This document shows positions 33,017 to 45,111 of a stretch of DNA of 64,000 nucleotides, piece after piece. Every line of letters begins with the position of its first letter. Positions within the stretch are counted from its first letter, which is position 1. A program made the translations under genes and the position numbers. Origin of the DNA: Gloeopeniophorella convolvens (taxonomy: Eukaryota > Basidiomycota > Agaricomycetes > Russulales); assembly GCA_022496205.1 (NCBI GenBank), contig WTXD01000048.1, positions 1 to 64,000 of the forward strand. The letters run 5' to 3'. Below the pieces are notes generated by a model, which saw only the letters and a list, made by a program, of their open reading frames with translations, was not told the origin of the DNA and ran no database searches.

Positions 33017-33813
33017 CGCGGAGGGAGAAATGGAGGGGGGAGTTCGTGCGAGGTGGTGGTGGTGGTGGTGGTAGGAAGGAGAGAGAGGGGAGGTCGAGGG
33101 TGGAGTGGAGAGAATCATGTCATACAGAATATCAGCAGAGGGTCGCCGAATAAACAGAGCGAGTTGAGCAAGTCATACAGCAATACGAGCAGAAACGAGG
33201 AGGTCAAAGAACAAATCCGCGCTTCAACGGCGAATTCAACGTCCAACTCCCATTCACCGTCCCATTTCCTTTCTTGGCAATCGCCCCGTGAGAACACCCT
33301 CAACACACAACACGTGATCGCGTTTGCCACGCGTGTCCGTTCCTTTGTTCCACCTCAATGGTCTTCCGGCGTTCGCACCCATTCCCCGCCAGTCCCTGTA
33401 TACATATCTCCCGTGTTGTCAGGGAGTATGACCCTCGCCCCGTTTTTCGGAATAATGTGTTCTTGCTCCTTGGGCCTCCTGTTACCCCAAGAACTCTCCG
33501 TTGCACGACTGTCACGACCCTCACGGCGCAGGATGACGACGCGGTGTGGCACAGCCTTCCTGGGAGAATGGGCAGACGTACGTCGCCCAGTCTGCTAATC
33601 GTCTTTCCAAGCGTTGCCAGTTTGGCTACCGAGCCAGCGGCAGAGCAACAGAACCATACCATTTTGGCCAGAAGGCGGCCATTTATAGACATCCAATGCT
33701 TCCTGCGAGCGGACAGGCCCACTTCTTCTAGCGGGCCGTTTTCCCCGTGTTGCAAGCTTTCAATTCAACTTGTCCACCAGCCGTTGTGCACGCCACCGAG
33801 TGCGTTGCTCGAC
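33017..33813. promoter_or_regulatory. Divergent promoter with a MluI cell-cycle box
   Basis: 800 bp shared by the divergent WEE1 and glycosyltransferase genes. ACGCGT at 33329-33334 is the core of the MCB element bound by MBF in fungi and is about 315 bp from the WEE1 start. A GGT triplet run (33052-33072) lies in the probable WEE1 5' UTR. Confidence 0.4.
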
Positions 33814-35162
33814 ATGGGTTCCTCCATCGCCATCCCACCCTCGAATTCGCTTAAAAAACTTCCCGCCGACGCCATCGCGGAATCTGGAAGCATCCAGAGT
33901 CACCTGTCTGCCTCGCACTCACAGCCTCGCCATCGTGACCATGCCTCTCGACCGACCTCTTTCCAACACGACGTAAAAACCCCTTCGCCATTCCCACCCG
34001 CGCCCCTCGCTCCAGACTACAGGAACTGTTCTCATCTTCTCGCGTTTTTGATCCGTGGTCCTGGGAAGGACCCGCTCTTGCCTGGCGCAGATGGGAATCT
34101 GCCCCGCCAGCGCGCAGTCTGGCCCAGCTCGTTCCGTTGGATGCTCTCTGTCTACGTCTTTGTGAGCTGTGTCTTTTTCGCGGCTTCGCTCTATCGCGGC
34201 TTTGCATCTCGGCCTCTGCGTAACTTGGCTTCCTCTTCTCGATCATCGGCTCTGTCTAGTCTGCATATGCTCTCGCCCGCCGCCCGCCTCTCGAAGCTGT
34301 CTGCCTTGTACCCGCTTCCGACGCATTTTGGGCCGTTTACTGTGCGCCCCGCGGCCGCCGCGCACTCACACGAGCTCACGGCTTGTCTCTGGACTTCTGA
34401 GGACCACCTCGACTGGGTTCCTGCTTGGACAGCCAAATGGCCAGGTACGCACACGCCCTCTCGCCCTTGTCAGCGGTCCCAGAGAGCGTCTTTGCAGGTC
34501 CAATCTCGCTCGTCGTGACGACCCGCAAACCGCCCACCTCGACCCGTGCACCGCTGCGCCCCAAGCTTTCCCGCTTCCTCCACCACCCCTCCCTGAATGC
34601 CTCGCGCCTCGCGCTGCACATGCTCCACCTGGACCCTACGACCCCCGACGCGCCCAACGCCTTTCTCAACCTCGCGCGCCTCTTTGCGCTCACGCAGAAC
34701 GTGCTGCTCGTCCCTGGCACCCCTCTCCCGCCGCCTGCCGCTCTGCCCACCTCAGCGCAGCAGCCCCGCGAGCCCACTATCATGCAGGGCACTGCGCCGC
34801 TCGCGCCGGTCCTCGTCCCCCGCGCGCACCCCGTATGGTGCACGGAGCGCTTCGCGTTCGCGCCAGCGCCGAGCACGCCCCGCGCGGCGGACTGGGATGC
34901 GTGCCTGTGGCAGATGCGTCTCGCGACGTTCGGCAGCACAGGCCCCGCGGCACCGCGCGGCTGGCGGTGGGACGTCGAGCCCGGGCCCGCGGCACCAGCG
35001 GGCGACGCGCGGCTGCACGGCGCGATGCGGCGGCGGCTGGACGTGCGCTTCCGTGCCGAGACGTGCGTGCTGGCAGGCAAGCGGCTCGAGGCGCTCGGCG
35101 GGGCGTCGCGCGCGCAGGCGCGGTGGCTGCAGGAGACGTGCCGGGAGTGGTCGCATGCGTAG
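33814..35162 (+). CDS. LARGE-like glycosyltransferase (Glyco_transf_49 type), type II membrane protein
   Basis: Likely a Golgi glycosyltransferase related to LARGE/B4GAT1; acceptor unknown. Exons 33814-34444 and 34498-35162, joined by a 53-nt GT-AG intron, encode 431 residues. A Ser/Pro-rich cytosolic tail is followed by one membrane segment at about residues 109-127 ('WMLSVYVFVSCVFFAASLY'). The lumenal domain has 'LTACLWTSEDHLDWVPAW', 'PISLVVTTRK', 'LALHMLHLDP' and 'FLNLARLFALTQNVLLVPG', as in this family, where a D-x-D usually follows the last motif; here I see no clear DxD. The region after it is short and Ala/Pro-rich, so catalytic competence is uncertain. The ATG at 33814 was chosen over the open upstream frame because upstream sequence lacks family features. 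Confidence 0.7.
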
Positions 35163-35750
35163 CGCATCGCCTCGCTCTTCTTTCATTCTATGCTGACCTC
35201 AATCTACGGCACTATTCGAGGTGCTTCCAGTGGGTCTTATGCAGTGTAGGACAAGAGTCGCACGCGCAGGTGCGATCAAGTGTCGCCCGCGTAGTCTTTT
35301 AATAGCTATCCGACATCCGCGCCGTGTCGGTGCACGTTCTGTCGTAATGAATTATCTGTTCTCGGATCGCGGGAGTGCGGGGGTTTATTTCCACTATGTA
35401 AGTGTGCAAGACAACGCTGTATCTCCGATGCCCGAGAGAGGTTCCGGGCGCGCCAAGACAACTGGGGGCTAAGTATAGCGTTCGTCGGCCTATAATTGAA
35501 GAGATGGCCTATCATATACTAGTGGGCCAATAATGGAAGGCTTGTGTGAATGAATGGGCAGGGTACGTATGGCAACAAATACTCATCGCTGTGTGCGCGT
35601 CGATATCGAGGAAGGGCTTCTTCGTGCGCTGGTCCATGGACCTCACCCACGAGGTCCAGCGGAGCTGACACGCTTTGAGACTCCGCCAAATTGACGCGTC
35701 GCAAATGTTCCTTGCCTTGTCCGAGTCTCCTCTGCACATCTCAACCACAC
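35163..35750. other. Intergenic: MCM2 promoter
   Basis: 590 bp between the glycosyltransferase and MCM2. Apart from the cell-cycle box close to the MCM2 start, no feature stands out. Confidence 0.5.
35693..35700. promoter_or_regulatory. MluI cell-cycle box upstream of MCM2
   Basis: The palindrome GACGCGTC contains the ACGCGT core bound by the MBF (Mbp1/Swi6-type) G1/S activator. It lies 51-58 nt upstream of the MCM2 ATG. MCM genes are classic MBF targets in yeasts. The core occurs elsewhere in this GC-rich window by chance, so position is the main support. Confidence 0.5.
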
Positions 35751-38700
35751 ATGGTACGTTGTCTCGTGAAATCCGCGCATACACACGCTCAAAACGCTAC
35801 AAACGCTAGTCTAACCAAACACCACGCCGCAAACGCGCCCGCTCGCCCGACTTGCCCGCCAGCTCGTCCCCACCTGCTCCCACGCCTTTATCGCGCCGCG
35901 ACTCTTCCCTCCCACCATCCTCCCCGCCCGCGCCGTTTTCCGACACCGAAGGCGAGAGTGCGGACGACCGCGACGCTGTGCCTAACCTTGACGAGGAAGA
36001 TGACGATGATGAGGGCGAGGACCTTTTTGGCGAGGGCATAGAAGAGCACGTCACACTCCTCGCGCTTCCCTATACCACACCCCGCTTATACTTCCCTCAC
36101 CAGTGACTACGCCGAGAACGGCGTGCTAGATGCGTACTCGGACTCTGGACTGAACGACGAGGAGGTCTTTGAGCCGCTGTCCGCTGCCGCGCGACGCGCG
36201 GCCGAGGCCAAGATGCGCCAGCGAGACCGCTTGGCGCAAGGGGGCCGTCGTGGCGCCCGCGCGGCGAACCGCAGCCACGCACCGACGTTCTTTGACAGCG
36301 ACGACGCAGGCGCGGACGACGACGACGAGTCGGGGCTGCTGTCCGGCACGCGCACGCGCGCGCGGAGGCAGTACGACGAACGGCGGGATATGGACGACAT
36401 GGACGGGATCGAGGACGTGCGTGTTCAGAGCTTGGAGCTGCCTCGCCCAAGATGCTGACTGTGGGTGCAGGAGGTCCCGCTCGAGCAGCTGAGCGATATC
36501 AAGGCCAAGTCGATCGTCGAGTGGATCGCGATTGACCGTGTGCGCCGGTCCATCGTCAAGCATTTCCGCCAGTTCTTGATGACGTACGTCGACGACCACG
36601 GCGCGTCTGTGTACGGCCAGCGTATACGGAATCTTGGTGAAAGTACGTGCCATGCTCGTGGCAGGAGGATTGCATGCTGACATGCTACAGACAACTCCGA
36701 ATCTCTCGAGGTCTCGTACCTCCACCTGGCGCTCTCAAAGCCCATCCTCGCGTACTTCCTCACTAACTCACCCGCGGCTATGCTCGCCATCCTCGACGAG
36801 GTCGCGCTCGCCGCAATCCTCGTGTACTACCCGAGCTACGAGCGCATCCACTCGGAAGTGCACGTGCGCATCACGGATTTGCCGCTCGGCTCGTCGCTGC
36901 GCGACCTGCGCACGGGCAACCTGAATAACCTCGTGCGCGTGTCGGGCGTCGTGACGCGGCGCTCGGGCGTGTTCCCGCAGCTCAAGTACGTCAAGTTTGA
37001 CTGCAAGAAGTGCGGCGCGGTCCTGGGCCCGTTCTACCAGGACGCGACCAAGGAGGTGCGGATCAGCTACTGCGCGAACTGCGAGAGCAAGGGCCTTTCT
37101 CGGTCAATTCCGAGCAGGTAAGTTACGGAATTTGCGCCCGATGATTGATGTTGACTGCGTCAAGACGATCTACAGGAACTACCAGAAGATGACGCTGCAG
37201 GAGTCGCCTGGATCCGTTCCGCCAGGTCGTCTTCCCCGACATCGTGAAGTCGTCTTGCTGTGGGACCTCATCGACTCTGCCAAGCCTGGCGAGGAAATTG
37301 CACGTACACCAAAAGAGTCGCTCTCCGCCGCTCTATTCTGACGCCAAGTGCAGGAAGTGACGGGTATTTACCGAAACAACTTTGACGCGTCGCTGAACGC
37401 CAAAAACGGCTTCCCCGTCTTCTCTACCATCCTCGAAGCCAACCACATCAACAAGAAGGAAGACCTCTTTGCGGCCTTCCGCCTGACGGAGGAAGACGAG
37501 CGGGAGATCCGCGCCCTCGCGCGAGACGAACGCATCCGGAAGCGCATCGTCAAGTCCATCGCACCCTCGATCTACGGCCACGAGGACATTAAGACTGCCA
37601 TTGCACTCTCCCTCTTTGGCGGCGTGACGAAGGACATCAACCGCAAGCTGCGCATTCGCGGCGACATCAACGTGCTCCTACTCGGCGACCCAGGCACGGC
37701 CAAGTCCCAGTTCCTCAAGTACGTCGAGAAGACCGCACACCGGTCCGTCTTCGCGACGGGCCAGGGCGCGTCGGCGGTCGGTCTCACCGCGAGCGTGCGC
37801 AAGGACCCCGTGACGCGCGAGTGGACGCTCGAGGGCGGCGCGCTCGTGCTCGCCGACAAGGGCCACTGCCTGATCGACGAGTTTGACAAGATGAACGACG
37901 GAGACCGCACGTCGATCCACGAGGCGATGGAGCAGCAGACCATCTCGATTTCCAAGGCGGGCATCGTCACCACGCTCCAGGCGCGCTGCGCGATCGTCGC
38001 CGCGGCGAATCCCATCCGCGGGCGCTACAACCCGACGATCCCGTTCCAGCAAACGTCGAGCTCACCGAGCCGATCCTGTCGCGCTTTGACGTGCTATGCG
38101 TTGTGAAGGACGCGGCGGATCCCGTGCAGGATGAGCTGCTCGCACGCTTCGTCGTCGGCAGCCATCTGCGAAGCCACCCCAAGTTCGACGCGGCGCACGA
38201 CGAAATGGACGTCGGCACGACGCTCGACGCCGAGGTGCGCCTGCTCGCCTGCCTTGCGATGCACACGCTGAGCGCACACGACGCTGCTTGACAGGTGATC
38301 CCGCAGGACCTCTTCCGCAAGTACATCATGTACGCGCGCGAGAGGGTGCGGCCGAAGCTCTACGAGCTCGACCAGGAGAAGCTCGCGCGCCTGTTCTCGG
38401 ACCTCCGCCGCGAGTCGCTCGTCACGGGCTCGTTCCCGATCACGGTGCGCCACCTGGAGAGCATGATCCGCATGGCGGAGGCGAGCGCGCGCATGGCGCT
38501 GCGCGAGTACGTGCGCGCGGACGACATCGACCTCGCGATTTCCGTCGCGGTCGGGAGCTTCGTCAGCGCGCAGAAGATGTCGATCAAGAAGACACTGCAG
38601 CGGGTACGCGGCCCCGCTTGTTGCGGGGTGCTGTGTGCTGACAGGCGGGGTGCAGGGCTTCCGCAAGTACCTCACGCAGGCGCGCGACCACGAGGAGCTG

Positions 38701-38986
38701 CTCGCGTTCCTCCTTGGCCAGGTCGTCAAGGACAAGGCGCGCTTCTTCCAGCTGCAGCGGCACCAGCAGCCCGAGCTGGTCACCGTCAAAGTCGCCGAGC
38801 TCGACGAGCGGGTGCGTGCCCGCCTTTACATCATCGCTTGCACGGGGGCTGACGATGGTACATTGCGCACAGGCAAAGGAGCACGAGATCTACGACACGT
38901 CACCGTTCTTGCAGTCGCGTCTGTTCACCGCAAACGGGTACACGCTCAAGGGCGACGTCATCGAGAAGCGCTTCAAACAGAACTAG
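35751..38986 (+). CDS. MCM2: DNA replication licensing factor MCM2
   Basis: One of six AAA+ subunits of the MCM2-7 replicative helicase, nuclear and essential. Ten exons: 35751-35753 (only the ATG), 35810-36045, 36104-36416, 36471-36642, 36691-37117, 37165-37299, 37354-38234, 38295-38603, 38656-38811, 38873-38986; 915 residues. Features: an acidic N-terminal tail; '[18 protein letters not shown]' typical of MCM2; a C4 zinc finger (CKKC...CANC); Walker [10 protein letters not shown] (about 540); Walker B 'LIDEFDKM'; arginine finger SRFD; and a C-terminal winged helix. Introns 2 and 6 begin GCACGT, i.e. GC-AG. Two single bases are missing, at about 37094 (CC for CCC) and 38051 (AAA for AAAA). 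In an essential gene with perfect similarity on both sides these look like sequence errors. Confidence 0.96.
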
Positions 38987-39663
38987 TTGGAGGCATGTTG
39001 TGTGATCGAGTGTAGGATCTCTTCCTTGTATCAGGGCTGTGTCTGCTGTCGTCCACTGCTATCCCGCTGTATCCTTTTACTCTGGCACAACGATATATCA
39101 CCAGATCCAGGTTCGACTGCGCGGCCTGTGCTGCTTGGTGGCGCTTGGACAAGCGTGACAGCTGTATCGTTGACCCCGGGATGGTTTCAATCGATCCGAA
39201 GCCCGGGGACAGCATAGATTTGCGCGCACCAGCGCTCCCTCGGGGCTCCGATCCACCCGCCTCGTTGGTGCGCAGATCTAAGTCGGACGCACGTCCTTGG
39301 CATGCTGTGTCTCGGATCGGAGAAGTGCAAGTCTGGGTCGTCAGGCGCATGACCCCAGCGCTCTCCGATGTCAAGTTCCTACGCGCGTTGAACGTTGATA
39401 CATATACCATTTTCCCATTGCCACCCATGGTGTCCGACCACGTTGTCTGCCCTGTGCTTGCTTCTCGGTGCAGGACGTGGGACGTGAGAGCGCCGCGCGC
39501 AAGAAGCCTCCAGCCCGAGCGCACTGGGTACTAACCAGGGCAGCAGCACAAACGCCGGCGAGGGATTTTCGTGATGTCATAGCGAAAACCAGAACAGGGG
39601 AGCTACCAATACAACGCGTGCAGTAGGGTAAGTAAGACAAGCTCGGAGCAGCATACGGCCGGC
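38987..39663. other. Intergenic between converging genes
   Basis: 680 bp between the 3' ends of MCM2 and the transporter gene. No coding signal or repeat was recognised. Confidence 0.45.
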
Positions 39664-41331
39664 TCAGTCCTCGCGTTTTGCTAACGAGGTGTCGTTGCGC
39701 ACGGACGCGGTGCGCGAGCCCTGGCCCGAGTTGCCGGGGTGACTCTGCGAACGCCTCGCCTGCCTCGGCCTGCACGAGCCCGCCGCGGCGTAGTCGCCGA
39801 GGTAGAAGTACACGGCCGGACCGCGACGAGCAGCGCGCCGATGATGTTGCCGAGGTACGATGCGATGAGCGACCTGCGCGTGGGTCAGCCTGGGAGCGCA
39901 CGAGCGGCAGAGGAACTCGGGCACGGACTTTCGGATGTACTCGGCGACGCTCAGCTGTGTGGGTGCAAGTTCAGTCAGTTGCTGTGCGTACGTACCCAGG
40001 CACGCGGATGACGCGTGCACGCGGCGGGAGGACGTACGTCGGCGTGGAACATGATTCCGAGAGGGACAGAGAACATGTTTGCGACCACTACGATGCGCCG
40101 CGGCGTTAGTGCGGGCGGTGGAGGCTTGCGGCGCTGACGTACCGTGGTCAAACCCACATGCGACGAATATCTAAGAGGGTGTCAGCTGCTGTAAGGAAAC
40201 TGTGCGGAAGGGCCAACGTACCCAGATAGGAATCCAGATGGCGTAGATCTATGTAAAGTATATGAGTACCTTGCAGAACTCTGATAAGGCCTGCTGCGGG
40301 CTTAAGCCGCGCACCTTTGAGACAGTCTCCCGTGATCCTGCGGCTTGCTACTCGCGGAGTTTCAGATGTAGGAACGAACGGCTGCACCAACGGATACTAC
40401 ACACCCAGACGGCGACGCTTACGAGCCAGTTGCAGCCAATGCCACGCAGGAAGATCTGGTGCCACTCAGGTTCACCCGCTTTCTTACTGAATACAGACGA
40501 TGACCATTTAGCTGCTGCGCCCATATAAAGGGGCGCCACTCACATTGCAAACGCTTGCACGAATTCGTTGTATGGAGCTGTCGATACGACCCCAGAGTCT
40601 TAACGGGGGTATCAGCTGACCGTGCGCCATGCGGTTTCTAGTCCGCGAGCGGTGAGGCGCTTACACTTCACAAGAATAGCTCCGAAGAAGAGGCTTCCCG
40701 CGAGGTTGCCAAATGTGACTTGATGCATGGGTGTAGAATCAGTAACGATTGCTGACAAGAAGCCCGCACAAAACTCACCAACGAACCAGTTCAGAGGAAG
40801 GCTCCACCACGGAATCGCACGTTTCATCAGCGCCATGGGGAACACCTACGCCAATCAGCATTCCGTGATCTCGACCGGAGGCGCTGCGCGGTTGGCCAGT
40901 GCTCACCATCATGTTGCTCGTCAGCAGCTCTTGGCCTTGAAGCACGATCCTGAGCCGATATTCAAGGAGGGGCCGAGAGGATCGGGGTCGAAGCGACGCA
41001 CATTACGAGTCCTACGGGGAAAACGAAGCCACCGAGGACCTTCACGATGCCGGGGTTCGACGCATTCAGCCCGGCAGCACCGCCTTGCAGGACCTCAGAC
41101 AGCAGACCACCGAAGGAAAGCATGACACCAGCGAGGAACTGTGCCAGGAAGCATCGTCTCATCAGCACAACTGGCGAACATAGAGCGGCGCAGGAGAGAT
41201 AGGGTTTGGAAACGCACCGCCTTGAAGAAGATCATGTCGAGGCGCGTTTTGTGCTTGAGCACGGCAGCCTCGACCATCGCGACTGCGACCTCGGCGGGCT
41301 TGAGCGTGCTGGGTGTCGGCGTGTAGGGCAT
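39664..41331 (-). CDS. Formate/nitrite transporter family (FNT) channel
   Basis: Plasma-membrane pore for small monocarboxylates or nitrite. Thirteen exons: 41331-41218, 41138-41002, 40949-40907, 40845-40779, 40718-40665, 40598-40544, 40486-40405, 40347-40315, 40248-40222, 40170-40143, 40087-40038, 39954-39929, 39873-39664. Family signatures: 'FLAGVMLSFGGLLSEV', 'GGFVFPVGLVMIVLQGQEL', 'TFGNLAGSLFFGAIL', 'FLRGIGCNWLVSVAVW', 'CGFDHVVANMF' and 'YIRKSLIASYLGN', covering six helices. Several exons are only 26-33 nt. A base is missing near 39820 (CC for CCC before 'AVYFYLGDYAAAG'). The C-terminal tail may contain another break, so the last 45 residues and the stop are uncertain. Confidence 0.9.
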
Positions 41332-42710
41332 GGCTGCTGGCTGACACCGGCGCACGGAGGTTGAGCGAGAAAAAAGTAAGGGCGGAAAGCGAGCGCACCC
41401 GCAGGGCGGTGCACCTGCCTTTTAACGGGGTGGGTTCGCGAAGCCTCCCACTGGTGTTATCGCATAATTGCAGCATTCGTGGAGAACCAGCGCCCGGAAT
41501 GGGCAGGGACGCGTTCCTGAATGAAATGATCCTCTGCTTCCCCCGCCAGAAGTGTTCCGATCATATCAGAGCGAGACGAGTGCGGGTGTCATGGGTTGGG
41601 TTACGGCACGCCCGGTGCAGCGAGGACATTGGGATGCGCACAGACCATGCGCGTCTTTGCCCCGCAGAGCGCAGGGGGCACCCACTCATTGGGGAGGTCC
41701 GAGACCGGGGAAACGAGAGCTGCAATTGCCGGATTAGCACACCGTCGACAGGCGATGGGAAATCGAGGCACACGCCTGTGAAGCAAACTGGCCGCAGCTG
41801 TTCTATGACGCCCAAACGGAACGCCGTGACCCACTCGCCCGGCGCTGTTTAGCCGAGCGCAAGCCACTTCGTAACCCAGCCAATGAGGGGGAGTCGTGCG
41901 CCAGTCGAGGCCTGCGCGCGATACAGTGAGCAGAGCCAAGACATCTGCCCTGATGTGATCATCATTAACTACATCGTCGGCCATTCGAGGCTGCGAGATT
42001 GCTGAGATACGGCGTGCAGGACGTTGTCGTCAACACGGCTGAAAAGTCAACTCGACAGCTACCTTGCGATTGGTTCGTTTCCAACCTGGTTTACCCCAAG
42101 GGCACGCCGCCTCGTCGGGCCGATCGTGATCACTGACCTCGCCTGGCTGACTCTCGCGCCCCCGTAGGCACTGCATACGGTTTTACAGTGACTGCAACGT
42201 TCTGATCCCGCAGTACGCATTACGATCCAACAATAGGGCAGCACTCATGACCTGCGCCACATCACCAGACGGGCCTGCGATAACGCACATTAACCTATGA
42301 CTGGCCCATGGCCAACGGCTCTCGGCAACCCATTTCCAGCGATGTTGGTTACCCCAGTTCCTCAAACATCCCATTGCGAATCCTGCGAGCCGCATGGGGC
42401 TCGCCAGCACACCACGAAGCAGCACTGCAAGGGTTCGTGGAACGAGAGCCCTTCCATAACTCGGCATTACCTGACTGCGGCGGCACAACCTTAGTACTCG
42501 TCATGAACCGATGCATCTCGAAGGTAAGGGAAACCACCGAAGGGCAGTCAATCATGTGGCGTCCGTATCTTGCTAATAATATCACCGTACAAAGATCATG
42601 CATGCGTACTACAGCTGCTACCTGCTCTAAATATAAGTCCATTGTTTTTCGTTGCTGCCGTTCTTCGACGTTCTTCGAGGTTTTGGGTTCGAGTTTGGGT
42701 GCGTCATCAC
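41332..42710. other. Intergenic, nothing recognised
   Basis: 1.4 kb upstream of the transporter and downstream of the MFS gene. Short ORFs on both strands show no motif or splice support. Confidence 0.45.
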
Positions 42711-45111
42711 TCATGGGTCCGAGGGGAGCGTGCGGCTGGCCCGCCGGCCACGTGTGGGAGCTTCTGCTTCCTCGCCACCGTTGACGACAATCGTCGGCAC
42801 GATAACGGCCTCCGGCGCCTCCAGGCTCGATGGGATGCGTACGAGGAAGAGGAAGAAGAGAGAGATGGCGACACAGGCTATGAAGATGTAGAATATCGCC
42901 TCTGGGTACGTCGCGACCGTCTTGATGTACACGAGGCCGAACACTGACGGTCCTACGATCTGATTCCTATTGGACGGAGCTAGGTGATCAGTCTGTCAGA
43001 GGGGCCAGTGAGAGGCAAGGCTCACCCAAGCGCCTGCAGCACACTCATCGCGCCGAACAACCGCCCTGCCTCGGACGCCACACCTCCGCGGCGCGTGTAA
43101 AGCTCGAGCGAGAGGCTGTGGATCGTCGGCGAGTAGCCCCCGGCCAGCGCGCCGAGCGCGCTCGCAAAGACGAACATAGCCGCGCTCCGCGAGACCGCGA
43201 TGAGCGCGAAGCAGAGGCCGAAGAGTACGAGCGAGAACTGCGCCAGGCGGAGGTCGACAGCCGGAGTGTGCGTGTGTACGGGTCCACGGGAGGGGGCTGG
43301 CGCTCGCGAGGATGAGCGGGCGTCGAGCGGCTCCGAGGGCTCCGTCGGAAGGTGGATCGGGGGTGTCTTGGGGGCGAAGAAGCTCAGGATAGCTGCGCGC
43401 GACGGTGGGTCAATAGCTGAGGGAATCCGCGCTCGAGGAAAGTGTACTGACCGGGTAGCCCAACCGCCAGGAATAGCGCTCTTGTTATGCCAATCATACT
43501 TATGTAGTATCCAACCTAACAACTGGCTCAGAGCTGGCAATTAGGCTTTGCGGTGCGTACTCACGATCTCGCCGGTCCAACCGAACTTGCCCGAGGCGTA
43601 TTGGAACCAATATTGCATCCCTCCAAGGATCAAGGAATCGGGGAAATACGAGAATGCCATCCAAGTCAGGGACCAGTCCCTCTTGATGGCCTTCTGTGGC
43701 GTCGCGCCGCCGCCCTCGGGCGCCGTTGGTGCGAATACCGCGAGCGGGGTAATGAAGCCAAAGATCTTGCCGTACCAGCGGCTACTCTCTGCACGCTTGG
43801 CGCGCCGTGCTGCCTCCATCTGCGCGGGGAGGAGCGACTCGGGGATGACGAACCAGGTGAAGAAGGCGTTGATACAGTGCGAGCCCAACGCGAGGTAGAA
43901 TATGATATACGGGCTTCCGGACAGACGCTCGGCAATGCCACCCAAGCTCGGGCCAAATGCCATGCCGGTGAATACGAGCCCGAGGAACCGCGAGAAGATA
44001 CGCGACCTGTAACAGACTGGATGATAAGGTACGTTTGGATGGCGTAGAACATGATACGGACCGCATGGCGGGCTCGGTACAATCAGCAAGATAGGCATGC
44101 ACTGCAGCGATCCCAGCAGACCGGCCTGAAGAACGTCGACTCCAGTCAAGATCATCACATCACGTATTGGCAACGCGAGGGCTTACCTCCGAGGAGGCCT
44201 TCAAACGCAGAGACATACACGAGGAACCAGATACCACCGGGGACGCGGTCAGGTGCCACAGCGAGAGCGAGCAACGCCGCGTCTACCAGGAGCAATGCGG
44301 TGATGTTGAATCTGAAGAAGTTTATGCGCCCGTACTTGTCCGAGAACTGCACAGCGTTCCGCGCTTAGCCATTAGTGCGGCGAGAAGCAGGGCCCGATAC
44401 GGGACGTACTGATCCCCAGAATGCTGTGGTCAGACAGCTCAGAATGCCCTGTGCGGTGGACATGACTAGTGAGACCAAAGGGTCAGCGACCCGAATAGCA
44501 TGACCAGCTGGACAGGCAGCACGCACTCGTGAGCAGCTTGGCAACATTCGCCTGCACAACGGGATCCGCAGCACACGGCACAGGGCGCGGCCCGCCCGTG
44601 GCCCAGAACTCGTCCCCGGCCCCGTCCCCCGCGGGGTCCCAATGCCCCGCGTCGAGACCACGACACACGATGTCGGTGAAGAGTTGCAGGCGCGGGGCGA
44701 TGAGCGCCGAGACGGCGAGCATGCTGAACGGGCTGAGCACGATGAACCTGTCCATACGTCATAGATAGGGTCAGCGACGTCACATGTGCAAAACGACTTC
44801 GTGCAGGCGCACCAGGTCGCGGACGGGCGGCGCCACCACGGGCGCGCAGCGCGCTCGCTGCGCTCCGCAGCGAGCGCGGCCTGGTCGACGCCGACGCTGT
44901 CTATCGAGTCTGTATCGAAACCTGCATCGGGCGCCTCTTCGACGGGCGTGTGAGTGTGCGAGTGCACGAACTCGTGCAGGAGCTCGGCCGTTTCGTCGTC
45001 AACCTGGCCCTCGGGTAGCACGGTGTTGATGGCCGGATACGGGCTCTGGGAGGTGCGGGCGCGGTGTGGGGGGCGCGAGCGAGGAGGCGAGAGGGAGCGG
45101 GGGCCAGACAT
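42711..45111 (-). CDS. MFS transporter, proximal copy of a tandem pair
   Basis: Major facilitator protein of 642 residues; substrate unknown. Nine exons: 45111-44813, 44747-44527, 44465-44410, 44346-44187, 44125-44062, 44006-43565, 43515-43452, 43392-43026, 42966-42711. A hydrophilic N-terminal tail of about 100 residues is followed by twelve probable helices. The loop between helices 2 and 3 carries 'FSDKYGRIN', the MFS G-x-x-x-D-R/K-x-G-R motif. 'VHAYLADCTEP' and 'SRIFSRFLGLVFTGMAFGP' are typical of a basidiomycete drug-exporter-like subgroup. A large cytosolic loop ('PESLLPAQMEAARRAKRAES') separates the two halves. All phases agree, so this copy looks functional. Confidence 0.87.

Noticed and set aside
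33358..33813. Upstream extension of the glycosyltransferase frame
   Set aside because: Open but without family-like sequence; the ATG at 33814 gives a normal type II membrane protein.
44126..44186. Apparent frame break in MFS copy 1 before 'HAYLADCTEP'
   Set aside because: Using the acceptor TTCAG ending at 44126, rather than the nearer TGGAG, keeps the frame.
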